A stretch of 36,713 bases of DNA from Lachnospiraceae bacterium (GTDB taxonomy: Bacteria > Bacillota > Clostridia > Lachnospirales > Lachnospiraceae), in assembly GCA_017469935.1 (NCBI GenBank), contig JAFUFL010000010.1, positions 1 to 36,713 on the forward strand, written 5' to 3'. The stretch's first letter is position 1. The number at the start of each line of letters is the position of its first letter. The notes beneath the pieces were generated by a model. The model had not been told where the DNA came from. It did no database searches and saw nothing but the letters and a program-made list of their open reading frames with translations. Positions 1 through 8,148 of the stretch are shown here, piece by piece. A program made the translations under genes and the position numbers.

Positions 1-1865
1 CCGCGGAAGCCGCAGCAGAAACTCCGCAGGCAGAAGATCCGGTTATTGAAGAAAATTCTGTAAAGGAAGCAGCGGAACCTGTTTCTACCGAACAGACCGA
101 AAATGCTTCCGAATCTGCAGCCGCTGCCACGGCAGAAGAAACCGTACAGGATGCGGCCATTGCCACAACAGAAGAAACCACTCAGGATGCAGCCGCTGCC
201 ACAACAGAAGAAACCTCACAGGATGCAGTCTCTGCCACAACGGAAGAAGCCGCTCAGGACGCAGCCGCTGCCACAACAGAAGAAATCGCACAGGATGCAG
301 CCACTGCCACAACAGAGCCTGCAGCACCAATCGAGACAGCAGATTTCACCGCAGCGACAACTGCCGATCCCGCCACCGCAGCCGAGGTCGCCGACCCCAA
401 CGCAGCAGCAACCACCGATCCCGCCACTGCAACTGAGGTCGCTGACCCCACCGCAGCAGCAACTACCGATCCCGCCACTGCAACTGAGGTCGCTGACCCC
501 ACCGCAGCAGCAACTACCGATCCCGCCACTGCAGCCGAGGTCACTGACCCCAACGCAGCAGCAACCGCCGAAATGACCGGCACCATCTCCGTCGACGCCG
601 CGACCGTAACAGCAAATGCGGACGCCAAGGTAGACTCCCAATCGGGCAGTGCGAAAGTAGTTACTCCCCACTGGGAGGGCGCAGGCACCAACTGGAGCTA
701 TATCAAGAGTGACGGCACCAAGGCCACCGGCATTTTGACGCTCGGAAGCAGAACGTTCTGCCTGAGCAGCAGCGGAAAGCTTCGCTATGGTTGGATTAAG
801 CTCGGAAACAACTACTATTATGCCGACAGCGAAGGCGCCCTTGTGACCGGATGGCTGAAAAGAGGCAGCAACTACTACTACTTCCGCAACAATCACACCA
901 TGGTGACCGGAAAGGCCTCCATTGACGGCAGCACGTACATTTTCAAAATGGACGGCGCCAGGAGGACCGGATGGTGTGGCTACGGCGGCAGCATCTATTA
1001 CATGGGCAGCGACGGCGTCATGCGAACCGGCTGGCAGACGATTAACGGCAGCCGATATCTCTTCCTCTCCAACGGAAAGATGAAGACCGGATGGTTTTCT
1101 GTGGGCGCCAGAAAATACTACCTTGGCAGAACCGGCCGTCAGGTCACCGGATTCACCAAGGTCGGAGGCACCACATACTATCTCCGCCAGGACGGCTACG
1201 CCACCAGAGGCTGGAAGAAGTTCGGACGCTACTGGTTCTATTTTACGGACAGCAAGATGCACACCGGCTGGCTGGAACTCGGATCCCAAAAGTACTATCT
1301 CGACAGCAACGGACGGATGGTCACCGGGACCCGAACCATCGACGGCAAGCGGTACGAATTTGAGAGCGACGGGTCGCTCGTTGTAAACAGATACACCTAC
1401 AACAACACGCAGGAATTCATAGAATGCATTGCACCGCTGGTCAAAAAATATGCGCCGGCATGGGGCGTCAAAGTATACAGCCCCATCATCGCACAGGCCA
1501 TCCTGGAGAGCGCATCCGGCGAGTCCAGCCTCGGCAAAGTATACCACAACTACTTTGGCCTCAAGTGCGGAACCCTCTGGACCGGCAAGAGCGTCAATCT
1601 CCGCACGGGCGAGGAGTACACTCCCGGCACTTACACGACGATCTCCGCTAACTTCCGTGTATACGACAACATGGAAGAAGGTGTGGAAGGATACTTCATC
1701 TTCCTGTTCAAAAACAGGACCCGCTACAACAACCTGATCGGCGAGACCGACCCTTACGATTATCTTGTGAAGATCAAAGCAGACGGCTATGCGACATCCA
1801 GCAAATATGTGCAGAACGTCTACAACGTCATCAAATATTACGACTTGACCAGATTTGACGATTAA
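1..1865 (+). CDS. Secreted N-acetylglucosaminidase (GH73-type) with choline-binding-like repeats, 5' end cut
   Basis: The reading frame is open from base 3, so the start and any signal peptide lie upstream; 620 residues are visible. Residues 1-190 form a low-complexity Ala/Thr/Glu/Asp linker built from two tandem repeat sets. Residues about 215-465 are some nine cell-wall-binding repeats of the CW_binding_1/choline-binding type, with recurring GW, YYY and TG motifs such as TGWLKRGSNYYYF. The last 145 residues are a glucosaminidase domain; AILESASGESSLG holds the likely catalytic Glu, followed by YHNYFGLKCG. The family cleaves the GlcNAc-MurNAc bond of peptidoglycan outside the cell. A close paralogue follows after 34 bases, probably in the same operon. 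The role in cell separation or wall turnover is inferred. Confidence 0.9.
   Translation, partial: AEAAAETPQAEDPVIEENSVKEAAEPVSTEQTENASESAAAATAEETVQDAAIATTEETTQDAAAATTEETSQDAVSATTEEAAQDAAAATTEEIAQDAATATTEPAAPIETADFTAATTADPATAAEVADPNAAATTDPATATEVADPTAAATTDPATATEVADPTAAATTDPATAAEVTDPNAAATAEMTGTISVDAATVTANADAKVDSQSGSAKVVTPHWEGAGTNWSYIKSDGTKATGILTLGSRTFCLSSSGKLRYGWIKLGNNYYYADSEGALVTGWLKRGSNYYYFRNNHTMVTGKASIDGSTYIFKMDGARRTGWCGYGGSIYYMGSDGVMRTGWQTINGSRYLFLSNGKMKTGWFSVGARKYYLGRTGRQVTGFTKVGGTTYYLRQDGYATRGWKKFGRYWFYFTDSKMHTGWLELGSQKYYLDSNGRMVTGTRTIDGKRYEFESDGSLVVNRYTYNNTQEFIECIAPLVKKYAPAWGVKVYSPIIAQAILESASGESSLGKVYHNYFGLKCGTLWTGKSVNLRTGEEYTPGTYTTISANFRVYDNMEEGVEGYFIFLFKNRTRYNNLIGETDPYDYLVKIKADGYATSSKYVQNVYNVIKYYDLTRFDD
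126..320 (+). repeat. 36-bp in-frame tandem repeat, 5 copies plus a partial
   Basis: Units begin at 126, 162, 198, 234 and 270, with a truncated sixth at 306. Each encodes 12 residues of the form ATTEExxQDAxx. The unit is a multiple of three, so copy-number change would keep the frame. It lies in the linker between the wall-distal part and the binding repeats of the glucosaminidase. Confidence 0.85.
366..569 (+). repeat. 51-bp in-frame tandem repeat, 4 copies
   Basis: Units begin at 366, 417, 468 and 519 and encode 17 residues of the form DPATAxEVxDPxAAATx. The second and third copies are almost identical in DNA, which points to recent duplication. It directly follows the 36-bp set and extends the same flexible linker. 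Confidence 0.85.
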
Positions 1866-1899
1866 TTCGCGTTTCATGTTTCATTTAAAGAGGATATTT

Positions 1900-3429
1900 A
1901 TGTTCAAAAAAACCTACGCCTACTTAGCTGTAACTATGATGCTGGCCACTGCGGCGCCCACGCTGGCTCCCGCAATGCCCGCTCTGGCCGCTGCTCCTGC
2001 CCGGGCCGCTTTCGACGCCTCTGCGCTGACCGCTCAGGACACGGCTTACGTCACCTCCGAGCAGACAACTGCAAACCGCAGTGCCCTCTCGCTCGGCAAA
2101 TTCACCACCGTAAACGGCAAGACCTACTACAAGACCTCTGACGGCATCAATAAGAAGGGATGGATCAGAGACGCCGGGAAGTGGTACTATTTTGACAAGG
2201 GTGACGGCCACATGCTCACCGGCTGGGTGAAGGACGACGGAAAGTGGTATTATCTGGACAAAAAAGACGGCCACATGCTCACCGGCTGGCTCATCTTCAA
2301 GAACGGGCGCAAGTACTACCTTCGCAGAAACGGATCCATGATCCAGGGTCCCTGCTGGGCCAATGTCGGCGCCAAAAAATACCGCTTCACCGCTAACGGC
2401 CACGTCATCGCGGCGTGGGAGTTCTCGAACGGAAAATGGTATTATCGCAACACAAACGGCAATGTCGTCAAGAACAGATGGCTGTACTACAACGGCAAAT
2501 ACTACTACCTGACGGCCTCCGGAGCCACGGCGACCGGCTCTGTCACGATACAGGGCAAAAAATACAGCTTCAGCAAGGACGGCGACCTGCTCGGAAACGT
2601 TCCTTCCACGGTGATCGCGGCCGCAAGAGGATCGCAGAGCACGACCAAGAAGTCCGACAGCGCCAAATCATCCGGCGCGGCAGAGACCAATACCAAGACG
2701 GCTGCCGCCCAGGCTGTAAAGACGACTTCCGCCGATTCCGACTCTTCCAAGGATTCGAAGACCGACAGCTCCAAGACGTCGGGTTCCGAGACTTCAAGCT
2801 CTTCCGCGGACAAGACTTCCTCCGCAGCTTCTTCTGCTTCGACCAAAACGACCTCAAGTTCTTCCTCGTCGGCGGCAAGCACGAAGACTGAAAGCAACAA
2901 GACGACTGCCGCGCAGAAGACCAATACCAAGGAGATCACAAAGGTCGTCGGCAAGCTCAACGACCTCTCCGACTCCAGAAGACTGTTTGTGATCCAGATC
3001 GCGAATTACGTGCGCAAGTACGCGCCCAAGTACGACATCAAAGTGTACAGCCCCATTATCGCGCAGGCCATCCACGAGAGCGGCTGGGGAGAATCCTCCC
3101 TTTCCGCCAAGTATCACAACTACTTCGGACTTAAGTGCGGAACCCTCTGGAGAGGAAAGAGCGTCAATCTCTCCACCAAAGAAGAGTATTCCGCAGGAAC
3201 ACTCACTACGATCAGAAGCAATTTCCGCGTCTATGACAACATGGAAGAAGGTGTAAAGGGGTATTTCGAGTTCATTCAGCTCGCCAGATACGCAAACCTC
3301 AAGGGCGTCACAAGCCCCAGGCAGTATCTGCAGAACATCAAGAATGACGGCTACGCCACCGGCAGCCAGTACGTCGACCACACCATGGCCCTGATCAACC
3401 TCTATAACCTGACACAGTTCGATAACTGA
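1900..3429 (+). CDS. Secreted N-acetylglucosaminidase (GH73-type) with choline-binding-like repeats
   Basis: The ATG at 1900 is chosen over an in-frame TTG (1855) and ATG (1876) because AAAGAGG lies at the right distance and the protein then begins with a normal signal peptide (MFKKTYAYLAVTMML, then an Ala/Pro-rich cleavage region). The product has 509 residues. Residues about 60-255 are choline-binding-type repeats, two of them nearly identical (KWYYxDKxDGHMLTGW). Residues about 256-370 are a Ser/Thr/Lys/Ala linker of very low complexity. The C-terminal 140 residues are the glucosaminidase domain (IIAQAIHESGWGESSL, then YHNYFGLKCG), close to the same domain of the upstream gene, so the pair arose by duplication with divergent linkers. 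It is predicted to cut peptidoglycan glycan strands at the cell surface. A strong terminator follows. Confidence 0.92.
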   Translation: MFKKTYAYLAVTMMLATAAPTLAPAMPALAAAPARAAFDASALTAQDTAYVTSEQTTANRSALSLGKFTTVNGKTYYKTSDGINKKGWIRDAGKWYYFDKGDGHMLTGWVKDDGKWYYLDKKDGHMLTGWLIFKNGRKYYLRRNGSMIQGPCWANVGAKKYRFTANGHVIAAWEFSNGKWYYRNTNGNVVKNRWLYYNGKYYYLTASGATATGSVTIQGKKYSFSKDGDLLGNVPSTVIAAARGSQSTTKKSDSAKSSGAAETNTKTAAAQAVKTTSADSDSSKDSKTDSSKTSGSETSSSSADKTSSAASSASTKTTSSSSSSAASTKTESNKTTAAQKTNTKEITKVVGKLNDLSDSRRLFVIQIANYVRKYAPKYDIKVYSPIIAQAIHESGWGESSLSAKYHNYFGLKCGTLWRGKSVNLSTKEEYSAGTLTTIRSNFRVYDNMEEGVKGYFEFIQLARYANLKGVTSPRQYLQNIKNDGYATGSQYVDHTMALINLYNLTQFDN

Positions 3430-3482
3430 GTTCAGTAATTCAGTTCGATAACTAAACCGGAACCCCGGAAAAAGAGTGAAAG

Positions 3483-3516
3483 CGTACCGGAGAGATCGCT
3501 CACCGGTACGTTTTTT
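3483..3516 (+). terminator. Rho-independent terminator of the glucosaminidase pair
   Basis: The 8-bp stem CGTACCGG (3483-3490) pairs with CCGGTACG (3503-3510) and is followed by six T. Purine-rich and T/C-rich flanks outside it can extend the stem imperfectly. Confidence 0.9.
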
Positions 3517-3556
3517 CCTCTTTTCCGGGACGACACTGACGAAAAGAGAGACCGCC

Positions 3557-4177
3557 ATGGCAACAGAAACTGGTTTTTCCAAAGAAGATATCAAATACAT
3601 GAAAGCCGCCCTGAAGCAGGCCGAAAAAGCGCTTGCCATCGGAGAGGTTCCGATCGGCGCCGTGATCGTCGAGAACGGGCGCATCATAGGCCGCGGCTAC
3701 AACCGGCGCAACACCGACCACACCACCCTTGCCCACGCAGAGATCACGGCGATCCGCAAGGCCAACAAAAAGGTCGGCGACTGGCGCCTGGAAGGGTGTA
3801 CTTTGTATGTCACGCTCGAGCCCTGCCAGATGTGCGCCGGCGCGCTTGTACAGTCCAGGATCGACCGGGTCGTGATCGGCGCGCCCAGCTACAAATCGGG
3901 CTGCGGCGGCACACTGCTGAATATCCTGCAGAACGAAGAATTTAACCACCAGGTCGAGATGGAAACCGGCGTGATGCAGGAGGAATGTACCGCGATCCTG
4001 CAGAGGTTCTTCAAGGAGCTGCGCCAGAGAAATAAGATGCGAAAGAAAGCCGCCGCGCAGGTGGCGGCTCCCGGCGCCTACGATGCGCACTCTTCCGCTG
4101 CCGCCGCACAGGCGCCGGCCCCCGATACCGGCAATGCGCCGGCTCCCGATGCCGCCGGCCAATCATCTTTTGATTGA
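3557..4177 (+). CDS. tadA: tRNA-specific adenosine deaminase TadA
   Basis: TadA converts A34 to inosine in the tRNA-Arg(ACG) anticodon, in the cytoplasm. The 206-residue product shows the zinc-binding HAE (in LAHAEITAIRKA) with the catalytic Glu, and PCQMC for the two Cys ligands. GEVPIGAVIV is the usual N-terminal signature. The ATG at 3557 follows AAAAGAGAG; an upstream in-frame start would run through the terminator hairpin and is rejected. The last 45 or so residues, after the normal end of the family near RQRNK, are an Ala/Pro-rich tail (AAAQVAAPGAYDAHSSAAAA and on) with no known function. The gene stands alone between a terminator and the SRP RNA promoter. Confidence 0.95.
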   Translation: MATETGFSKEDIKYMKAALKQAEKALAIGEVPIGAVIVENGRIIGRGYNRRNTDHTTLAHAEITAIRKANKKVGDWRLEGCTLYVTLEPCQMCAGALVQSRIDRVVIGAPSYKSGCGGTLLNILQNEEFNHQVEMETGVMQEECTAILQRFFKELRQRNKMRKKAAAQVAAPGAYDAHSSAAAAQAPAPDTGNAPAPDAAGQSSFD

Positions 4178-4202
4178 CTTTACCGGCACAATCCACTATA
4201 TT
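4174..4202 (+). promoter_or_regulatory. Strong sigma-A promoter upstream of SRP RNA
   Basis: TTGACT (4174-4179), a 17-base spacer and TATATT (4197-4202). It overlaps the tadA stop codon. Transcription would start near 4209, about 135 bases before the SRP rod; no other promoter-like sequence is seen nearer to it. Confidence 0.75.
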
Positions 4203-4208
4203 TACACA

Positions 4209-4340
4209 TATGGGTGCATTCGTGCACCACAGTTAACGCAGGTGAGTAATCTCCCACTGCGTTAACCGATGCACACGCGTGCGAAAAAACTGTCGGAGGA
4301 CAGACGCACGCGGCGCCGCGGCTCGATTTACGAGCCTTTT
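4209..4340 (+). ncRNA. Hairpin-rich leader before SRP RNA, function unknown
   Basis: Four stem-loops follow each other. GGTGCA-TTCG-TGCACC is at 4213-4228. A 10-bp perfect stem pairs 4232-4241 with 4257-4266. A branched stem GCGTGCG/CGCACGC (4277-4283 with 4305-4311) carries an inner CTGTC/GACAG stem. GGCTCG/CGAGCC (4320-4325 with 4331-4336) is followed by TTTT. The last could terminate a short RNA, or the whole could be the cut-off leader of the SRP precursor. The 3' half matches a repeat found elsewhere in the window. No Alu-domain sequence of SRP RNA and no known riboswitch is recognised. Confidence 0.45.
4271..4339 (+). repeat. Structured intergenic repeat, copy 1
   Basis: It begins GCACACGCGTGCG, has a variable apical hairpin (CTGTC-GGAG-GACAG), then CGCACGCGGCGCC and a second hairpin GGCTCG-ATTTA-CGAGCC. 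Copy 2, on the other strand at 22353-22430, shares both outer stems and the order of parts. Its apical stem is CTGCC/GGCAG, a compensatory change, which suggests that the folded RNA or DNA is what is conserved. Confidence 0.7.
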
Positions 4341-4344
4341 CGCC

Positions 4345-4543
4345 CTGCTCTTCGGGGCGGAGCCTTAACAGCTGCCTGCCGCTTGCTGTGATGAAGTTTG
4401 GGTCTTACGCAATGATTCCCCGTGAACCGTGTCAGATTGGGAACAAAGCAGCACTAAGCGGGCCCTATCATGTGCCGTGAGGGTGCCTGGCGGAGCAGTG
4501 AGAGCAGTAACGGGTTAAGGTTCCGCCGCGGAGAGCAGTTTTT
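4345..4543 (+). ncRNA. ffs: Signal recognition particle RNA (4.5S/scRNA type)
   Basis: The segment 4391-4490 matches the SRP RNA rod and domain IV: GTTTGGGTCTTACGCAA, GTGAACCGTGTCAG, GGAA loop, AAGCAGCACTAAG, CATGTGCCG and GGGTGCCTGG. A 25-bp stem with a single G/G mismatch (4345-4369 with 4514-4538) closes the rod and is followed at once by five T, so the 3' end is probably near 4543. Together with Ffh the RNA targets membrane proteins to the translocon. In domain IV the stem under the GGAA loop is TTG/CAA instead of TCC/GGA (compensatory), and one usually conserved G is A. No Alu domain (helices 2-4) is seen at the base of the rod. The exact 5' end is uncertain. Confidence 0.88.
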
Positions 4544-4626
4544 GTGTCGTTTTAATCTTTAGAGGCGCCCTGCGAGCTTTTTCATGGCCCGCTCTGCGAG
4601 CCTCAATACCATCGGAAGGTTGCGAT

Positions 4627-5574
4627 ATGAGCTTAGACAATATAATGGATATGACGGACTGCACGCTCTGTCCCAGGAGCTGCAGAGTGAACAGAGCCGC
4701 GGGGGAAGTCGGCTACTGCAAGGAAGACGCCCAGCTGTACGCCGCCAGGGCGGCTCTCTATTTTGACGAGGAACCGGTGATCTCCGGACGTCGCGGAAGC
4801 GGCGCCGTTTTCTTCTCCGGCTGCAATATGGGCTGTGTATACTGCCAGAATTACGCGATCGCGAAGGCCATGTACGGGACCAGGATCGAGCCGTCCAGGC
4901 TCTCCGAGATCTTTCTCGAGCTGCAGGAACAGGACGCCGAGAACATCAATCTGGTCACGGCCTCCCACTACCTCTACCTCGTCATTCCGGCCATAGAGAA
5001 AGCAAAACGACAGGGTCTTACGATCCCTGTCGTCTATAATACCGGCGCCTATGAGCGCGTGGAAGCGATTAAAGCGCTTGAAGGCCTGGTGGACATCTGG
5101 CTGCCCGATTTCAAATATATCTCGCCCAGGATCTCCCTGGCCTACTCTCACACTCCGGATTACTTCCAGTACGCCTCCAAGGCGCTGGCGGAAATGGTCC
5201 GGCAATGTCCCCGTCCCTTGTTCGCGGACGGCTCCTCCTCCATCGACGCGGAGGACGACAAGGACGATCCCGTCATGGTGAAGGGCGTCATCGTGCGGCA
5301 TCTGGCTCTGCCGGGCTGCGCGGAGGATTCCAGAGATATCCTGGATTACCTCCATTCCACTTACGGAGACAACATTTTCATCAGCCTGATGAACCAGTAC
5401 ACGCCCATGCCCCAGGTCTACAGCGATCCCAATCTGGGCCGCAAGCTTACGGCCCGGGAATACGACGAGCTCGTGGACTACGCGATCTCCATCGGGATCA
5501 CCAACGGCTTCGTCCAGGACGGTGAGACAGCCTCCCAGAGCTACATTCCCGCCTTCGACGGGACCGGTCTCTGA
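4627..5574 (+). CDS. Radical SAM protein, PflX / pyruvate formate-lyase-activase-like
   Basis: A 315-residue protein of the COG1313/PflX type. The N-terminus has a Cys cluster (CTLCPRSCRVNR, then GYC), probably a second metal site. The radical SAM motif CNMGCVYC (CxxxCxxC) lies near residue 70 and binds the [4Fe-4S] cluster that cleaves SAM. GAYERVEAIKALEGLVDIWLP and YTPMPQ are typical further motifs. The substrate of this family is not established; it resembles glycyl-radical activases but usually lacks a dedicated partner nearby, as here. GGAAGG seven bases before the ATG supports the start. It lies just after the SRP RNA and converges on the next gene. Confidence 0.88.
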   Translation: MSLDNIMDMTDCTLCPRSCRVNRAAGEVGYCKEDAQLYAARAALYFDEEPVISGRRGSGAVFFSGCNMGCVYCQNYAIAKAMYGTRIEPSRLSEIFLELQEQDAENINLVTASHYLYLVIPAIEKAKRQGLTIPVVYNTGAYERVEAIKALEGLVDIWLPDFKYISPRISLAYSHTPDYFQYASKALAEMVRQCPRPLFADGSSSIDAEDDKDDPVMVKGVIVRHLALPGCAEDSRDILDYLHSTYGDNIFISLMNQYTPMPQVYSDPNLGRKLTAREYDELVDYAISIGITNGFVQDGETASQSYIPAFDGTGL

Positions 5575-5604
5575 GACCGAGAATTTCTCCTTCTCTGAGA
5601 GCTG

Positions 5605-6696
5605 TTAACGCCCGTTTCGGCGCTCCAGCTCCTTCATATAGGCATTTACCATCAGGGCGATCTTGAGCGTCATGGCGTCGTCAAAAGTCCTGATGTCCAG
5701 CCCGGTACTCTTCTGCAGCTTCTCAATGCGGTAAACCAGCGTATTTCTGTGCACGAAGAGCTGCCGGGCTGTTTCTGACACATTGAGATTGTTGTCAAAA
5801 AAGGTTCCGATGGTCGTCAGGATCTCCTGGTCGAATTCCGTCATCTCTTCCGAGGCAAAAATCTCCTGAATGAACATCTTGCAGAGACTGGGCGGCAGCT
5901 GATAGATCAGGCGTCCGATTCCGAGCTCGTTGTAAGAGATCACTCTCTTTCCGGCATAGAAGATTCTTCCCACATCCATCGCCATTCTTGCTTCTTTGTA
6001 GGAGCGCGACAGCTCTTTGAGCTCTTCCGCGATCGTTCCGTAGGAGCTGCGGACCTTGACCATGGCCTCCATATTGAGCATGTCCACCGCCGTCTTCGCG
6101 GCTTCTTCCACTTCCTTATAGCCGTCCTTCTCATCCAGCGCCTTGATCAGGATCACGCTGTTTTCGTCGACTTCCGTCAGGTAGTCGCCGTTCTGCACGG
6201 TAAACAGGCCTGAGAGCATCTCCGACGCGATCTGCTCCGAATCCGCTTCCATCTCAAACAGTATGATCGCCCTGCGGACATTGTTCACAATGTGCAGCTT
6301 CTTGGAGCGGTTATGAATATCCACCAGAAGCAGATTATCCAGCAGCAGGTTCTGGAAGAAATTGTTGCGGTCGAACTTCTCCTTGTAAGCGATGATGAGA
6401 TTTTCGATCTCGCTGACCGCGATCCTGGCCACCATAAAGGTGTGCTCGGCATTTCCCTGTGCCGTCAGGATAAACTGCAGCTCTTCTTCGTCCATGACTT
6501 TGAGAAAGTAGCTGTTCCCGACGATCTGGCTGTCCACGGCCGACTGTGCAAAGCCGCTCACCATATTCCTGTCGGGCACCTTCACGCCTTCTGTCTGCGC
6601 GACGATCCCGCCGGCTGTATCCAACACACAGAATTCGATTTTGGTGATCGCCCTGAGCTGTTCGAGGCATCCTCTGATGATCTGTGATGAAACCAT
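5605..6696 (-). CDS. CdaR/PucR-family transcriptional regulator
   Basis: A 363-residue protein. The N-terminal half resembles the sugar-diacid-recognition region of CdaR; the middle (VRSSYGTIAEELKELSRSYKEARMAMDVG) is the GGDEF-like domain usual in the family. The C-terminus holds the PucR-type helix-turn-helix (NLNVSETARQLFVHRNTLVYRIEKLQ, written here only as the landmark NLNVSETARQL...YRIEKL). Such proteins activate carbohydrate-acid or related catabolic genes in response to a ligand. The start follows AGGAGG. A terminator separates it from the upstream ATPase gene, so it has its own promoter; a candidate is TTGATA-17-TTTACT at 6730-6760. The target is unknown; the sugar ABC ATPase next door is one possibility. 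Confidence 0.88.
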   Translation of the reverse strand: MVSSQIIRGCLEQLRAITKIEFCVLDTAGGIVAQTEGVKVPDRNMVSGFAQSAVDSQIVGNSYFLKVMDEEELQFILTAQGNAEHTFMVARIAVSEIENLIIAYKEKFDRNNFFQNLLLDNLLLVDIHNRSKKLHIVNNVRRAIILFEMEADSEQIASEMLSGLFTVQNGDYLTEVDENSVILIKALDEKDGYKEVEEAAKTAVDMLNMEAMVKVRSSYGTIAEELKELSRSYKEARMAMDVGRIFYAGKRVISYNELGIGRLIYQLPPSLCKMFIQEIFASEEMTEFDQEILTTIGTFFDNNLNVSETARQLFVHRNTLVYRIEKLQKSTGLDIRTFDDAMTLKIALMVNAYMKELERRNGR

Positions 6697-6760
6697 TCAT
6701 TTCCTCCTAATGTAGGCAATACGGAGTAAACCTCCGCACCGCGTGCATATCAATCATGTA

Positions 6761-6795
6761 AAAGGGTGCCGCACTATCCCTTTAGTGCGGCACCC
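6761..6795 (-). terminator. Terminator of the sugar ABC ATPase gene
   Basis: A perfect 13-bp stem (6764-6776 with 6783-6795) with a six-base loop. Read on the minus strand it is followed by TTTT. Confidence 0.92.
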
Positions 6796-6841
6796 TAATA
6801 ATAACCTATTTGTATACCGCCATGCAAATGGCGTTCACAGA

Positions 6842-7948
6842 TCAGTTTGCAATTGTAAGCTCAGTCTCTTTGTCGAAGATGTGGATCTTCTTGGTGTCGA
6901 AGGTGTACTTCACTGTATCGCCGGGGCGAACCTTTGTTGTGGGCTCGACTCTTGCGGTGATGTTAGCGCTGCCCAGATCGAAGTACAGGAATACTTCTGC
7001 GCCCAGAAGCTCATATACGTTGACCTTGGACTCGAACTGATAACCAACCTTCTTCTCGCCCTTGACTTCGATGATGTTCTCGGGACGGATACCGAAAGTA
7101 ACGGTCTTTCCGTTGTAGCCGCCGTCGATCACAGCCTTGGCCTTGTCAGCGGGAAGCTCGATGGACTGTCCCTCGACATCCAGATAAGCCTTGCCACCGT
7201 CTACTCTTGCGACTGCGTCTACGAAGTTCATCTGAGGGGATCCCATGAATCCTGCTACGAACAGGTTGCAGGGCTTGTCATAGAGGTTCTGAGGGGAATC
7301 GATCTGCTGAACGATACCGTCCTTCATAACGACGATTCTGGAACCAAGGGTCATAGCCTCTGTCTGGTCGTGTGTAACGTAGATGATGGTGGTGCCCAGT
7401 CTCTGGTGAAGTTTCGCGATCTCAGTTCTCATCTGAACACGGAGCTTAGCGTCCAGGTTGGAAAGAGGCTCGTCCATCAGGAAGACCTTAGGATTACGAA
7501 CGATAGCACGTCCCATAGCGACACGCTGTCTCTGACCACCGGAAAGAGCCTTCGGCTTGCGGTCAAGCAGGTGTGTCAGGTCAAGGATTCTTGCTGCCTC
7601 TTTAACAGCCTTGTCGATCTCGTCCTTCGGAACCTTGCGAAGCTTAAGGCCGAATGCCATGTTATCATAAACGGTCATATGAGGATACAGAGCGTAGTTC
7701 TGGAATACCATCGCGATGTCTCTGTCCTTGGGCTCGACGTCGTTCATGAGCTTGCCGTCGATCTTGAACTCACCGGAAGAGATATCTTCCAGACCTGCAA
7801 TCATTCTCAGAGTGGTGGACTTTCCGCATCCGGAAGGGCCTACGAAAATGATAAACTCTTTGTCAGCAATTTCCATGTTGAAATTCTGAACAGCCTTATA
7901 GCCGTTGGGATAAACCTTGCATACATCCTTAAGTGATAAGCTTGCCAT
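6842..7948 (-). CDS. msmK: Sugar ABC transporter ATP-binding protein (MsmK/UgpC type)
   Basis: A 368-residue ATPase that powers carbohydrate ABC importers. Walker A is GPSGCGKST, the signature LSGGQRQRVAMGRA, Walker B VFLMDEPLSNLD, and the switch His is in VTHDQTEAMTLG. The C-terminal 130 residues are the TOBE/regulatory domain of the MalK branch. No permease or binding protein gene is adjacent. This fits the solitary MsmK-type ATPases of Firmicutes that serve several importers. AAAGGAGT supports the start. The strong terminator after it and AT-rich sequence before it suggest a single-gene transcript. Confidence 0.95.
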   Translation of the reverse strand: MASLSLKDVCKVYPNGYKAVQNFNMEIADKEFIIFVGPSGCGKSTTLRMIAGLEDISSGEFKIDGKLMNDVEPKDRDIAMVFQNYALYPHMTVYDNMAFGLKLRKVPKDEIDKAVKEAARILDLTHLLDRKPKALSGGQRQRVAMGRAIVRNPKVFLMDEPLSNLDAKLRVQMRTEIAKLHQRLGTTIIYVTHDQTEAMTLGSRIVVMKDGIVQQIDSPQNLYDKPCNLFVAGFMGSPQMNFVDAVARVDGGKAYLDVEGQSIELPADKAKAVIDGGYNGKTVTFGIRPENIIEVKGEKKVGYQFESKVNVYELLGAEVFLYFDLGSANITARVEPTTKVRPGDTVKYTFDTKKIHIFDKETELTIAN

Positions 7949-8082
7949 TTGTAAACTCCTTTAAAAAAATACGAATTGACAATAGTTTTCTGAACTGTTC
8001 ATAGTATAGTCACAAATCACCGTTCCGACCATTGCCTAAGTTCACAAAAGTTTTTGGGCTGACTTGGTGATGATTGGCGGTC

Positions 8083-8130
8083 AAAAAAGAGAGGAATTCT
8101 GTTTTTCGTGATGTTGTACAGAATTCCTCT
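8083..8130 (-). terminator. Terminator after the DUF624 gene
   Basis: A perfect 13-bp stem, AGAGGAATTCTGT (8090-8102) with 8118-8130. On the minus strand a run of six T follows almost directly. Confidence 0.9.
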
Positions 8131-8148
8131 CGTTGTTTGTTCACTTTG

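Noticed and set aside
126-569. Tandem repeats considered as a CRISPR array
   Set aside because: The repeats are contiguous, in frame and coding, with no unique spacers.
216-1877. Long open frame on the minus strand opposite the first glucosaminidase
   Set aside because: The plus frame has clear binding repeats and a glucosaminidase domain; the minus frame is a by-product of high GC and repeats.
4209-4340. Leader considered as a T-box or another known riboswitch
   Set aside because: No T-box sequence or other riboswitch core was found, and no coding gene follows directly; the SRP RNA does.
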